A stretch of DNA of 15,142 nt from Thermodesulfobacterium sp. (lineage in GTDB: Bacteria > Desulfobacterota > Thermodesulfobacteria > Thermodesulfobacteriales > Thermodesulfobacteriaceae): the NCBI GenBank assembly GCA_021163085.1, contig JAGGXL010000040.1, forward strand, positions 1 to 15,142, written 5' to 3'. The position numbers and the translations under genes are program-made. This document shows positions 7,917-14,750 of this stretch, piece by piece; within the stretch, counting starts at the first letter, position 1; each line of letters opens with the position of its first letter. The notes beneath the pieces were generated by a model, which had not been told where the DNA came from, made no database searches, and was given only the letters and a program-made list of their open reading frames with translations.

Positions 7917-8208
7917 AATTTCGCTTTCCTGGGAAAAGCTTGATCATAAAGATTGGAAAATTTTAAAAGATCTTTATAAAAACGGAGCCGATTGCGCTAA
8001 ATTCATTGCAAGAAGATTTGGATGGGATCTTAAAGAAACTATAGAAAAGCTTAAAAAGCTTGAAAAGGAAAAATTTTTAAAAAGAGTGGAAGGGAGATTC
8101 GCAATAATCAGAGGCAAACTCAAACATATGAATCATACATATTATGAGGTAACAAGAGAGGTAAAGCTTTATTTCAGAAGATCCAAATATTCTTTTAAAA
8201 GATCATAG
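7909..8208 (+). CDS. Small winged-helix protein, DUF2250-like
   Basis: This 99-aa basic protein is built like a winged helix. Its N-terminal helix is LDHKDWKILKDLYKNG (11-26), followed by FIARRFGWDLKETIEKLKKLEKE (32-54) as helix-turn-helix and recognition helix, and then a strand and wing KRVEGRFAIIRGK. It closes with HMNHTYYEVTREVKLYF, which resembles the end of small archaeal and thermophile regulators (DUF2250-like, from memory). It may bind DNA, but no target is shown. The ATG overlaps the folC stop by 8 bp, so it is probably translated from the same mRNA. Its last 13 codons and stop run 40 bp into the 3' end of topA on the opposite strand. Compared with relatives as I remember them, the tail after residue 90 (RSKYSFKRS) may be an extension. 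Confidence 0.7.
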   Translation: MNKISLSWEKLDHKDWKILKDLYKNGADCAKFIARRFGWDLKETIEKLKKLEKEKFLKRVEGRFAIIRGKLKHMNHTYYEVTREVKLYFRRSKYSFKRS

Positions 8209-9803
8209 ACAGGTTTTACAATTTCTACATATTTCTTATTCTGATTTACAATATCTTCCAGGCTTTCTTCCATTTCTGAAGTAAATTTATAATCCAAGAA
8301 TCTGTGAAATTTCTCTGTCAAAAAGTTACAAACCTTTTCCCCAAGTTCTGTAGGTTTGAGATAGTTTTTTTCTCTTGTTACATAATTTCTTTTATAAAGA
8401 ATATCAAGCAGACCTGCATAGGTAGAAGGTCTTCCAATACCCATGGCTTCAAGTTTTTTAATCAAACTTGAAGCTGTGTATCGAGAAGGTGGCTGAGTAA
8501 TATGTTTCTTGATTTCCCAGTCTGTAATTTTAAAAGTATCTCCTTTTTTTAAATCCACAAATTTTTCCTCTTTTTCATTTCTAAAAGCTTTTAAAAACCC
8601 TTCAAAGATAAGTTTTTTACATGTAGTTCTTAAAGTAAAGTCTCTTTTCAAGTTTTTAGCCGAAAAAATGTAAGTTCTTACTAAGTATTCTGCCTGAGCC
8701 ATTTGACTTGCTATAAAATAAATTCTTATAAGATGGTAAAGTCTTCTTTCAGGTTCAGAGAGAGGGACATTTTCTCTGAACACATCTGTTGGCCTTATAC
8801 ATTCGTGAGCATCCTGAACAAATTTACTCTGTCTAATACCTCTCCTTTTACCTACAAAATCCTCGCCGAAGAAAAATTTTATAAATTCTTTAGCTTTTCT
8901 TTTTGCATATTTACTCACTCTTACAGAGTCAGTTCTCATATAAGTAATATAGCCATTTTCATAAAGTCTCTGAGCATAATACATGGTTTGCTTTGGCTCA
9001 TATCCTAAAAGTTTTTGGGCATTTTCAATTAAGGTTGTAGTTTTTAAAGGTAAAGGCGGGTGTTTTTTTTCTATTTTTTCTTCCACTTTTTTAAGAAAAA
9101 ATGCCTCTTTTAAGATATGTTCTTCCAAAATTTTTTTCAGCTCCTCTTTACTTTTCGTTTTGTAAAGTTTGTTTTTATAATAGAGTTCAGCAGAAATTTC
9201 CAGAGAACCTTTTTTTAAGGTAGTCTCCAGAGAATAGCTTGTTTCGGAAATAAAATTTCTTATCTCCTTTTCTCTTTCCACAATTAACCTTAAAGCAATA
9301 CTTTGCACCCTTCCTGCCGAAAGCTTTTTCTTAAAATTCTGGGATAAAGAAGGTGAAATCAAGTATCCTATAAGTCTATCAAGCACCCTTCTTGCAAGCC
9401 AAGATTCGTAAAGATTGACATTTATGTTTCTCAAGTTTGAGAGGGCTTTTTTTAAACCTGTCTCAGTAATTTCTATCAAATCAAGCCTTTTAAATTTTAA
9501 CTCAGGTTTTATCTTGGAAAGATATTCATAAATGTGATAAGCTATAGCTTCTCCTTCTCTATCAGGGTCTGTAGCAAGATACACCTCATCTACCTTCAAA
9601 CCGATTTTTTTAAGATCTGAGAGAGCTTTTTTCTTGCCGGGAAGATAATACAAAGTAGGTCTAAAATTTTCTAAGTTTACTCCCAGTTTAACTCTTGGAA
9701 GATCCTTTATGTGCCCAAAGGTGGCTCTAAAGATAAAACCATTTTTTATAAATTTCCGTAAAGTTTTTATTTTGGTTGGAGACTCTACTACAAAAAGCAC
9801 CAT
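8169..9803 (-). CDS. topA: Type IA DNA topoisomerase I, short form without zinc ribbons
   Basis: The enzyme relaxes negative supercoils by cutting and rejoining one DNA strand. The core is complete: Toprim Glu7 (VVESPTK) and DPDREGE (79-85), SAGRVQSIAL (162-171), catalytic Tyr288 with Arg290 in YITYMRTDS, AHECIRPTD (332-340), and GIGRPSTYA (455-463). Length is 544 aa, whereas bacterial TopA usually runs to about 700 or more with C-terminal CxxC zinc ribbons. This protein ends soon after the core (about 540), and its few cysteines (335, 395, 492) form no CxxC pair. The RYTEASL stretch of relatives reads RYTASSL here, with Ala444 where Glu is usual. The start ATG has no Shine-Dalgarno site and sits 9 bases after a TATAAT box. 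It may be the only topoisomerase I, or a second, reduced paralogue; the window does not show which. Confidence 0.93.
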   Translation of the reverse strand: MVLFVVESPTKIKTLRKFIKNGFIFRATFGHIKDLPRVKLGVNLENFRPTLYYLPGKKKALSDLKKIGLKVDEVYLATDPDREGEAIAYHIYEYLSKIKPELKFKRLDLIEITETGLKKALSNLRNINVNLYESWLARRVLDRLIGYLISPSLSQNFKKKLSAGRVQSIALRLIVEREKEIRNFISETSYSLETTLKKGSLEISAELYYKNKLYKTKSKEELKKILEEHILKEAFFLKKVEEKIEKKHPPLPLKTTTLIENAQKLLGYEPKQTMYYAQRLYENGYITYMRTDSVRVSKYAKRKAKEFIKFFFGEDFVGKRRGIRQSKFVQDAHECIRPTDVFRENVPLSEPERRLYHLIRIYFIASQMAQAEYLVRTYIFSAKNLKRDFTLRTTCKKLIFEGFLKAFRNEKEEKFVDLKKGDTFKITDWEIKKHITQPPSRYTASSLIKKLEAMGIGRPSTYAGLLDILYKRNYVTREKNYLKPTELGEKVCNFLTEKFHRFLDYKFTSEMEESLEDIVNQNKKYVEIVKPVYDLLKEYLDLLK

Positions 9804-9812
9804 AAACTTTTT

Positions 9813-9821
9813 ATTATACCA
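9813..9821 (-). promoter_or_regulatory. Extended -10 promoter of topA, near-leaderless
   Basis: Read on the minus strand, the sequence is TGGTATAAT: a perfect TATAAT (9818 to 9813) with the TGn extension that can replace a -35 box. A 17-base spacer leads to AGTGGT, which is a poor -35. Only 9 bases separate TATAAT from the topA ATG, so an mRNA from here would have a leader of about 2-3 bases and no ribosome site. The box overlaps one copy of the AAGTGGTA half-site. Confidence 0.5.
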
Positions 9822-9824
9822 CTT
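9817..9824. repeat. Third copy of the TACCACTT half-site
   Basis: TACCACTT occurs here and again at 9835-9842, starting 18 bp apart in the same orientation. Its inverse complement AAGTGGTA is at 9846-9853. This copy overlaps the topA extended -10 box, where a bound protein would block polymerase. No regulator for it can be named. Confidence 0.55.
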
Positions 9825-9831
9825 TTTTAAA

Positions 9832-9856
9832 ATCTACCACTTCGGAAGTGGTAGAT
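9832..9856. repeat. Perfect 11-bp-arm palindrome, candidate operator
   Basis: The left arm ATCTACCACTT (9832-9842) and right arm AAGTGGTAGAT (9846-9856) are exact inverse complements around a CGG centre. It lies between divergent genes. Neither side has a T-run suited to an intrinsic terminator, and no gene is transcribed into it from either side, so a protein-binding site is the better reading. The inner half-site TACCACTT recurs at 9817-9824, over the topA -10 box. Confidence 0.7.
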
Positions 9857-9862
9857 AATTGG

Positions 9863-9890
9863 TTGATTTATATAAATTTTATGATATTTT
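9863..9890 (+). promoter_or_regulatory. Possible promoter for the 9930-12095 operon
   Basis: TTGATT (9863-9868) and TATTTT (9885-9890) with a 16-base spacer form a weak sigma-70-type pair. TATGAT at 9880-9885 is an alternative -10 box. The stretch is very AT-rich and also contains the perfect palindrome ATTTATATAAAT (9866-9877), so a chance match is possible. The operon needs a promoter here because the upstream gene is divergent. Confidence 0.35.
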
Positions 9891-9915
9891 ATAAAAACTT
9901 CCAAAAATCTTTCTT

Positions 9916-9922
9916 AAGGAGG
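9916..9922 (+). promoter_or_regulatory. Strong Shine-Dalgarno site
   Basis: AAGGAGG lies 7 bases before the ATG at 9930 and fixes the start of the Rho-N protein gene. Confidence 0.8.
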
Positions 9923-9929
9923 ATCTCTT

Positions 9930-10271
9930 ATGGAAGAAGAAAAAAAAGAGCTTCCCAAACTTGAAAAAAAACTTGAAAAGATGACCATCAAAGAGTTGAG
10001 AGAAATTGCGCTTCAAATTCCTGAAATTACAGGTGTTCACGGAATGAACAAAGAAGAACTCATCTCTGCTTTAAAGAAAGTTTACGGAATCAAGGAAGAA
10101 TCGAAAAAAGTCGGAGAATCAATGAGAGAGCTTAAAGCAAAAGTGAAAAAATTCAAAGCACTTGCTGAAGAGGCTAAAAAGAATAGAGATTGGATAAAAT
10201 ATGAAAGATACAGAAAACTTGCAAGCAGATTCAAGAAACGTACAAGAAAATTAGCCAAGGCAATTGCTTAG
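9930..10271 (+). CDS. Small protein with Rho N-terminal (SAP-like) domain and basic helical tail
   Basis: This 113-aa protein has three parts: an acidic/basic N-terminal stretch (1-16), a Rho termination factor N-terminal-type helical module (about 17-54; MTIKELREIALQIPEITGVHG then NKEELISALKKVYGI), and a Lys/Arg-rich helical tail (60-113) with regular charged heptads. The Rho-N/SAP fold binds nucleic acid in larger proteins. Nothing of the Rho ATPase is present, so this is not a terminator factor by itself. The tail suggests a coiled coil or nucleic-acid contact. The start is fixed by AAGGAGG seven bases upstream. Its stop lies one base before the purC ATG, so purC is probably coupled to it. 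I infer a small nucleic-acid-associated protein; its role is unknown. Confidence 0.8.
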   Translation: MEEEKKELPKLEKKLEKMTIKELREIALQIPEITGVHGMNKEELISALKKVYGIKEESKKVGESMRELKAKVKKFKALAEEAKKNRDWIKYERYRKLASRFKKRTRKLAKAIA

Positions 10272-10272
10272 A

Positions 10273-11160
10273 ATGAAAAAAGCCATTTTTGAAACTACTA
10301 TCAAAGAGGTTCCTCTTTTAAGAAAAGGTAAAGTAAGAGATATTTACGATCTGGGGGATGCCCTTCTTATTGTTACTACAGATAGAATTTCTGCATTCGA
10401 TGTCGTATTACCCACTCCTATCCCTGATAAAGGTAAAATACTGACTCTGATGGCTCTTTTTTGGTTTGATTTTCTTAAAGATGTTGTAGAGGATCATCTC
10501 ATCACTGCTGATACAGAAAAATATCCTGATGTGCTTAGACCATATAAAGATGTTCTTTATCAAAGAAGCATGATAGTTAAAAAAGTTCAGGTTTTCCCTG
10601 TTGAATGTATTGTAAGAGGTTATATCACGGGATCTGCAATGAAAGAATATCAGAAAACTGGCAAAGTCTGTGGGATAACACTTCCATCCGGTTTAAAAGA
10701 AGCTGACAAACTTCCAGAACCAATTTTTACACCTTCAACAAAAGCAGAACAAGGACATGATATTAATATCACTTTTGAAGGTATGGCAAATTTAGTGGGC
10801 AAGAAAAATGCAGAAATTTTAAAAGAATTGTCTTTAGAAATTTATAAAAAAGCTTCAGCCTATGCTGAGGAGAAAGGAATAATAATTGCAGATACCAAGT
10901 TTGAATTTGGTATTTATGAAGGAAAGATAATACTTGTTGACGAAGTATTAACCCCAGATTCTTCTCGCTTCTGGCCAAAAGATGAATATGAACCTGGAAA
11001 ACCCCAGAAAAGTTTTGATAAACAGTTCATAAGAGACTGGTTAAAATCGATTTCCTGGAAGGATAATACCACTCCCCCACCCATTCCTTCTGAGATAGTA
11101 GAAAAAACAAGAGATAAGTATCTTGAAGCCCTTTACAAACTTACTGGCAAAACTCTATAA
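10273..11160 (+). CDS. purC: Phosphoribosylaminoimidazole-succinocarboxamide (SAICAR) synthase
   Basis: PurC joins aspartate to CAIR using ATP, a middle step of purine synthesis in the cytoplasm. I chose the ATG at 10273 over an in-frame TTG nine bases upstream: it gives the expected N terminus (MKKAIFETTI...RKGKVRDIYDLG), lies one base after the preceding stop, and AAGG sits at 10257-10260. The protein is 295 aa, the longer form known from yeast and many bacteria rather than the ~237-aa E. coli form. Motifs: GKVRDIYDLG (19-28), TTDRISAFDV (35-44), VRGYITGSA (114-122), TPSTKAEQGHD (153-163), ADTKFEFG (206-213) and LVDEVLTPDSSRFW (221-234). All expected substrate-site residues appear present. 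No other pur gene is nearby. Confidence 0.96.
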   Translation: MKKAIFETTIKEVPLLRKGKVRDIYDLGDALLIVTTDRISAFDVVLPTPIPDKGKILTLMALFWFDFLKDVVEDHLITADTEKYPDVLRPYKDVLYQRSMIVKKVQVFPVECIVRGYITGSAMKEYQKTGKVCGITLPSGLKEADKLPEPIFTPSTKAEQGHDINITFEGMANLVGKKNAEILKELSLEIYKKASAYAEEKGIIIADTKFEFGIYEGKIILVDEVLTPDSSRFWPKDEYEPGKPQKSFDKQFIRDWLKSISWKDNTTPPPIPSEIVEKTRDKYLEALYKLTGKTL

Positions 11161-11162
11161 AA

Positions 11163-12095
11163 GTGGATTTTAAACATAGCATTGTTTCAATTGAAAGTAT
11201 AGATCTTGAAGATAGAACTTATCTCTTTTCCTATCCCAAAAGAACAGTTTTTTTAAAAGAAAGCATTAAATCTGTAGGACTCATTCAACCACCTGTTCTC
11301 TTTTCAAAAAAAGGTTTTTCGAGGCTAAAAATTATATGTGGAGAAGGAAGAATAAATGCATGTCAAGAGCTTGGAATATCAGAAATCCCTGCTTTTATTA
11401 TTTCCGAAAAATCTGACAAGGAGCTTCTCCTTTTAGCTCTTGAAAGCAATCTTTTCAGAACATTAAACATAATTGAAAAAGCAGAATTTATTAATAAAGC
11501 TCTGAAGTTTTTCTCTGTAGATGAAGTAATAAAGCTTCTTCCCAAATTAAACCTGAGCCCCTCGTTTCACTGGGTTGAATTTTTACAGGCTATAAACAGA
11601 CTTGAAGATACATTTAAAAAACTCCTCATAGATGGGGAATTAAACCCAAAAATTGCCAAGACACTTGCATATTTATCTTTGGAAGAGAAAAAAAAATTTT
11701 TGGAACTTCTAAAAAAATTAGATCTCAGTTTTAGTGAACAAAGGGAAGTGCTGGAAAAACTTCTGGACTATAAAAAAAGAAAAAATCTTTCTTGTCTTTT
11801 ACCAGATGAGCTCAAGAAAGTTCTTGATATTGAAGATTTTAACAAGAGAAAAAAAGAATTTTTTGAAATTTTAAAAGCTCTATACTATCCCCATTATGTT
11901 TCTAAATTAAAAAAAATTTCTCCTATTGTTAAAAACTTTAGAGAAAAACATATTAATATCAATTTTTCTCCGTATTTTGAAAAAAAAGAACTGGAAATCC
12001 AATTTAAAATCATGTCCTTTGAAGAATTTGAAAAAAAATTAAAATTTATAGAAGAAAACAAAGAAAAAATAAAAAAAATTCTTAATGAAATTTAA
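11163..12095 (+). CDS. Orphan ParB-like DNA-binding protein
   Basis: This 310-aa protein starts with GTG two bases after purC. It has a ParB N-terminal domain (about 1-110): LKESIKSVGLIQPPVL (31-46), KIICGEGRINACQELG (56-71) and ESNLFRTLNIIEKA (94-107), which matches the family's ENxxRxxLNPIEEA. In partition ParB proteins the second motif is GERRxxA; here the third residue is Gly62 (GEGRINA). A helical region (115-200) with the ParB-type IDGELNPKIAKTLAYLSLEEK suggests the second helix-turn-helix domain. The C terminus (200-310) is Lys/Glu-rich and helical, and I do not recognise it. There is no parA, parS or gid gene beside it, so a chromosome-partition role is not supported. It could be a DNA-binding regulator or nucleoid-type protein. 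It ends 2 bp from holA, convergently. Confidence 0.8.
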   Translation: MDFKHSIVSIESIDLEDRTYLFSYPKRTVFLKESIKSVGLIQPPVLFSKKGFSRLKIICGEGRINACQELGISEIPAFIISEKSDKELLLLALESNLFRTLNIIEKAEFINKALKFFSVDEVIKLLPKLNLSPSFHWVEFLQAINRLEDTFKKLLIDGELNPKIAKTLAYLSLEEKKKFLELLKKLDLSFSEQREVLEKLLDYKKRKNLSCLLPDELKKVLDIEDFNKRKKEFFEILKALYYPHYVSKLKKISPIVKNFREKHININFSPYFEKKELEIQFKIMSFEEFEKKLKFIEENKEKIKKILNEI

Positions 12096-12107
12096 GATTA
12101 TTTTTTT
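12071..12107. terminator. Possible bidirectional terminator between convergent operons
   Basis: An imperfect hairpin (CTTAA 12081-12085 with TTAAG 12092-12096, extended outward by A/T pairs with two mismatches) is flanked by an A-run on the left and a T-run on the right. Each strand therefore ends in a U-run. It spans the last codons of the ParB-like gene and of holA. The stem is almost all A/T and weak, so this is only a candidate. Confidence 0.35.
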
Positions 12108-13174
12108 ATCTGATGCCATAAATTGAGAAAAAGCTCATTAAACATCTTTGCTGGATTTTTAAATTCTTTTTTTATAGCACAATCAGCTTTAAAAAGCTCT
12201 TCAAAAATAAAATCAAAGCTTTTCACCTTTTCCAACCGCTTTTTAATGTTAAACAAAGAATAAGGATGAGACTCTGCAATTATCTTAGGAATTTCAGCTA
12301 AAGGATCTTCTTTTAGTTCCTGAAATTTTCTACTGAAATTAGAATATCTTTTTTCTGAGGTAAGTTCTGGATATTTTTCCAGAAATTCTTTTAATATCTG
12401 CATTTTCTTAAAAAATCTATAAAGATACCATAAAATCTTAGGAGGATCTATTTTTTTATCTAAAAGATTTATAACCATTCTATATGCTCTTTCAGGTCCA
12501 TAATTGAAAAAAGTATCTGCTAAAAGATACAGAGCATTTTCTTCAGATGGAATTACAACTTCCCAGACATCTTCTTCGGTAATTATTTTTTTATCTTCGG
12601 TATAAAAAATCAATTTTTCAAGCTCGTTTTTAAAATAATTATAATCTTTTCCAGCCAAGGAAAGAAAAAAATTTGCAGTATTTCTATCCATGGTTTTTCC
12701 ATAACTTTTTAAAATCATTACAAGCTCTGATTCCAGAAAATCTTCCTCTTTTTTGGTAGTAAAAGGAATAATTGCCCCTTTTTCAAAGGCATATTGATAT
12801 AAGGGATGGGATTCAGGAAAGTTTTCACTGATCAGAAACCAGCTAAATAAATCGTTATTTTCTTTAAGACCTTTGATTATCTCTTCGCCTTTTTCGTAAG
12901 GTATATTTTCTGCTCCCAGAACAAGATAAACTTTTCTAACACCAAACAAACTCTCCTGATAGCCTTTTATTCCAAAAAAACTTTTTTTATTTTCATTATC
13001 ATTAAGATTATAAATTTCTAAAAGTGAATTTTTTTCTTTTAAAATTTCATATATTTCTCTCGCTTTCTCTTTACAAATGTTTTCAGGTCCTATTAAAAGA
13101 TAGATAGGTGCTATGCGGTTTTTTTTGGCAAGTTCAACAAGTTTAACTATCTGAATAGGAGTAAAAATAGGCAT
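12098..13174 (-). CDS. holA: DNA polymerase III delta subunit
   Basis: Delta opens the beta sliding clamp as part of the clamp-loader complex at the replication fork. The 358-aa length is typical. The N-terminal domain opens with IYLLIGPENICKEKA (24-38), the degenerate nucleotide-site region of delta, with no Walker A; this is normal because delta does not hydrolyse ATP. It is followed by FFGIKGYQESLFGVRKVYLV (67-86), the family's clamp-contact and first AAA+ segment, and LAGKDYNYFKNELEKLIFYT (173-192), which matches the conserved G.D...I.NELEKL block. The C-terminal collar domain has ADTFFNYGPERA (219-230). The start ATG overlaps the pyk stop (TAATG), so translation is coupled. The gene is convergent with the ParB-like gene, with 2 bp between them. 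Confidence 0.9.
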   Translation of the reverse strand: MPIFTPIQIVKLVELAKKNRIAPIYLLIGPENICKEKAREIYEILKEKNSLLEIYNLNDNENKKSFFGIKGYQESLFGVRKVYLVLGAENIPYEKGEEIIKGLKENNDLFSWFLISENFPESHPLYQYAFEKGAIIPFTTKKEEDFLESELVMILKSYGKTMDRNTANFFLSLAGKDYNYFKNELEKLIFYTEDKKIITEEDVWEVVIPSEENALYLLADTFFNYGPERAYRMVINLLDKKIDPPKILWYLYRFFKKMQILKEFLEKYPELTSEKRYSNFSRKFQELKEDPLAEIPKIIAESHPYSLFNIKKRLEKVKSFDFIFEELFKADCAIKKEFKNPAKMFNELFLNLWHQIKK

Positions 13175-14616
13175 TATTCTTTTTCAAAAATGTATTCCAG
13201 TATATGTTCCTTCTTGACTACTCTTATAAGGTTTGTAGAACCAATTTTACCTACTGGATAACCCATGGTCAAGACCAGCATATCATCTTTATCAATTAAA
13301 TTATCTACATAAGCTTTTTTTATAAACTCTTTCACCATACTTTCTGTATCCTCTTTTTCTGAAAGAACCATATAAGGATAGATACCCCATACAATTTTAA
13401 GCCTTCTCAAAATTTCCTCATCATGCACATTTACTATGATAATGGGTTTTGGTCTAAACTTAGCAACTCTTTTTGCTGAACTTCCAGATTTGGTAAAAAC
13501 AACTATTGCTTTTGCACCTATCTCTTCAGCAAGAATGCAACTGCTGTAGGCTATAGCAAAATCTGGAGAAACATGGGAATGTTCTTCCACTCTGTATTTA
13601 TAAATTTTTTCTGCTTCTTCAATTGTTTTTGCCATAACTTTTACTGCTTCAACAGGATACTTTCCCACTGCTGTCTCATCAGAGAGCATAAGAGCATCTG
13701 CACCATCAAAAACTGCATTGGCAATATCTGAAACATCTGCTCTTGTCGGAGTAGTTGAATTTATCATTGAAGTCAGCATCTGAGTTGCAATAATCACAGG
13801 AATACCAGTCTCCCTTACCTTATTAACAAGTGTCTTCTGAATAACAGGAACTTTTTCCACAGGAACTTCTACTCCTAAATCTCCTCTTGCAACTATTAAA
13901 CCATCTGAAACTTCTATAATTCCCTCTATGTTTTTCAAAGCCTTAAGAGTCTCAATTTTTGCTAAAATTGGTGTATCTTTGTTGTATTTTTTAATGATCT
14001 CTTTAGCTTCCAGAATATCGTTTTTACCTCCCACAAAAGATAATGCTATAAAGTCAACACCCATTTTAAGACCAAAAATCATATCTTCTTTATCTTTATC
14101 TGTTAAAGCCTTTATTGAAATTTCTGCTCCAGGAAAATTAATGCCTTTTCTTGAAGAAATGACTCCTCCTTGAATAACTTTTGTAACTACCTTATCACTA
14201 CTCTTTTCCACCACTTTGACCTTTATAAGCCCATCTGCTATAAAAACAAGATTTCCTTCTCTGAGCTCTTCTAAAACTTCTGGATAATCTATATATACTT
14301 TACCAATACCGTTTGTTTTTTGGCATAAAACGGGTTTTTTGTAAATCTCTAAAATTTCTCCTTGATATAAAGAAAAAGGCTCCTTAACTTCTCCTATTCT
14401 TATCTTTGGACCCGAAAGATCCTGCAAAATAGCAACAGAGCTTTTTAACTCTGCAGAAACTCTTTTTATTCTTTCTATATTTTCTCTATGATACTCTATA
14501 TCTCCGTGAGAAAAATTAAGCCTAAAAACATCGACTCCAGCTTCTATAAGAGCTTTAATAACTTCCCAATCTCTGGAAGAAGGACCAACCGTTGCTATTA
14601 TTTTGGTTTTTCTCAT
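13174..14616 (-). CDS. pyk: Pyruvate kinase, K+-independent type by its motif
   Basis: Pyruvate kinase turns phosphoenolpyruvate and ADP into pyruvate and ATP in the cytoplasm. The 480-aa protein has all parts: the N-terminal strand TKIIATVGPSS (4-14), FRLNFSHGD (31-39), B domain (about 75-165), signature AKIET with catalytic Lys220 and metal-binding Glu222, ARGDLGVE with Asp246, ATQMLTSM (277-284), RADVSDIANAVFDGADALM (292-310), and a C-terminal regulatory domain with STNLIRV (460-466). The segment DLSGPKIR (66-73) has Leu67 and Lys71 where K+-requiring enzymes have Thr and Glu (DTKGPEIR). In this family that Lys marks enzymes that do not need K+. The box MLSDETAVG has Asp313 where Gly is common. 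The ATG has a poor ribosome site, and no confident promoter was found upstream. Confidence 0.96.
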   Translation of the reverse strand: MRKTKIIATVGPSSRDWEVIKALIEAGVDVFRLNFSHGDIEYHRENIERIKRVSAELKSSVAILQDLSGPKIRIGEVKEPFSLYQGEILEIYKKPVLCQKTNGIGKVYIDYPEVLEELREGNLVFIADGLIKVKVVEKSSDKVVTKVIQGGVISSRKGINFPGAEISIKALTDKDKEDMIFGLKMGVDFIALSFVGGKNDILEAKEIIKKYNKDTPILAKIETLKALKNIEGIIEVSDGLIVARGDLGVEVPVEKVPVIQKTLVNKVRETGIPVIIATQMLTSMINSTTPTRADVSDIANAVFDGADALMLSDETAVGKYPVEAVKVMAKTIEEAEKIYKYRVEEHSHVSPDFAIAYSSCILAEEIGAKAIVVFTKSGSSAKRVAKFRPKPIIIVNVHDEEILRRLKIVWGIYPYMVLSEKEDTESMVKEFIKKAYVDNLIDKDDMLVLTMGYPVGKIGSTNLIRVVKKEHILEYIFEKE

Positions 14617-14686
14617 TTCAATCTTAATAATTTGAATTTTTTACCGATAATAATAAAAATAAATTAGAACAATAAAAAGAAAATAG

Positions 14687-14732
14687 TTGACAGATAAAAA
14701 AAGGAACATAATAATATTAAAAATATTATAAT
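14687..14732 (+). promoter_or_regulatory. Promoter-like boxes and AT-rich palindrome upstream of the 14751 gene
   Basis: TTGACA (14687-14692) is followed by AT-rich DNA with a CATAAT box (14707-14712, spacer 14) and a perfect TATAAT (14727-14732). The spacer to the CATAAT box is short and that to TATAAT is too long for one sigma-70 promoter, so the true pairing is unclear. ATAATATT (14711-14718) and AATATTAT (14722-14729) form an 8-bp-arm inverted repeat around AAA, overlapping the TATAAT. Low base complexity makes chance likely. If TATAAT is used, the leader is only about 11 bases and has no ribosome site. Confidence 0.4.
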
Positions 14733-14750
14733 TACTATTATTATTTTATT

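Noticed and set aside
8703..9165. Plus-strand open frames inside topA
   Set aside because: They are antisense to conserved topoisomerase motifs, have Ser/Phe-rich shadow composition, and lack ribosome sites.
9832..9856. Palindrome as an intrinsic terminator
   Set aside because: It lies between divergent genes, no gene is transcribed into it, and neither strand has a proper T-run directly after the stem.
10264..10266. TTG at 10264 as the purC start
   Set aside because: The ATG at 10273 gives the expected N terminus and sits right after the preceding stop; the TTG would add three residues inside the upstream gene.
11163..12095. Chromosome partition (ParABS) locus
   Set aside because: No ParA-like ATPase and no parS-type site are seen nearby; only a ParB-like domain is present.
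13928..14173. Plus-strand open frame inside pyk
   Set aside because: It is antisense to the pyruvate kinase catalytic region and shows no domain or translation signal.
14644..14672. Minus-strand pyk promoter using TTGTTC and TATTAT
   Set aside because: The spacing (14 bases) is too short and the sequence is low-complexity A/T, so no confident promoter could be assigned.
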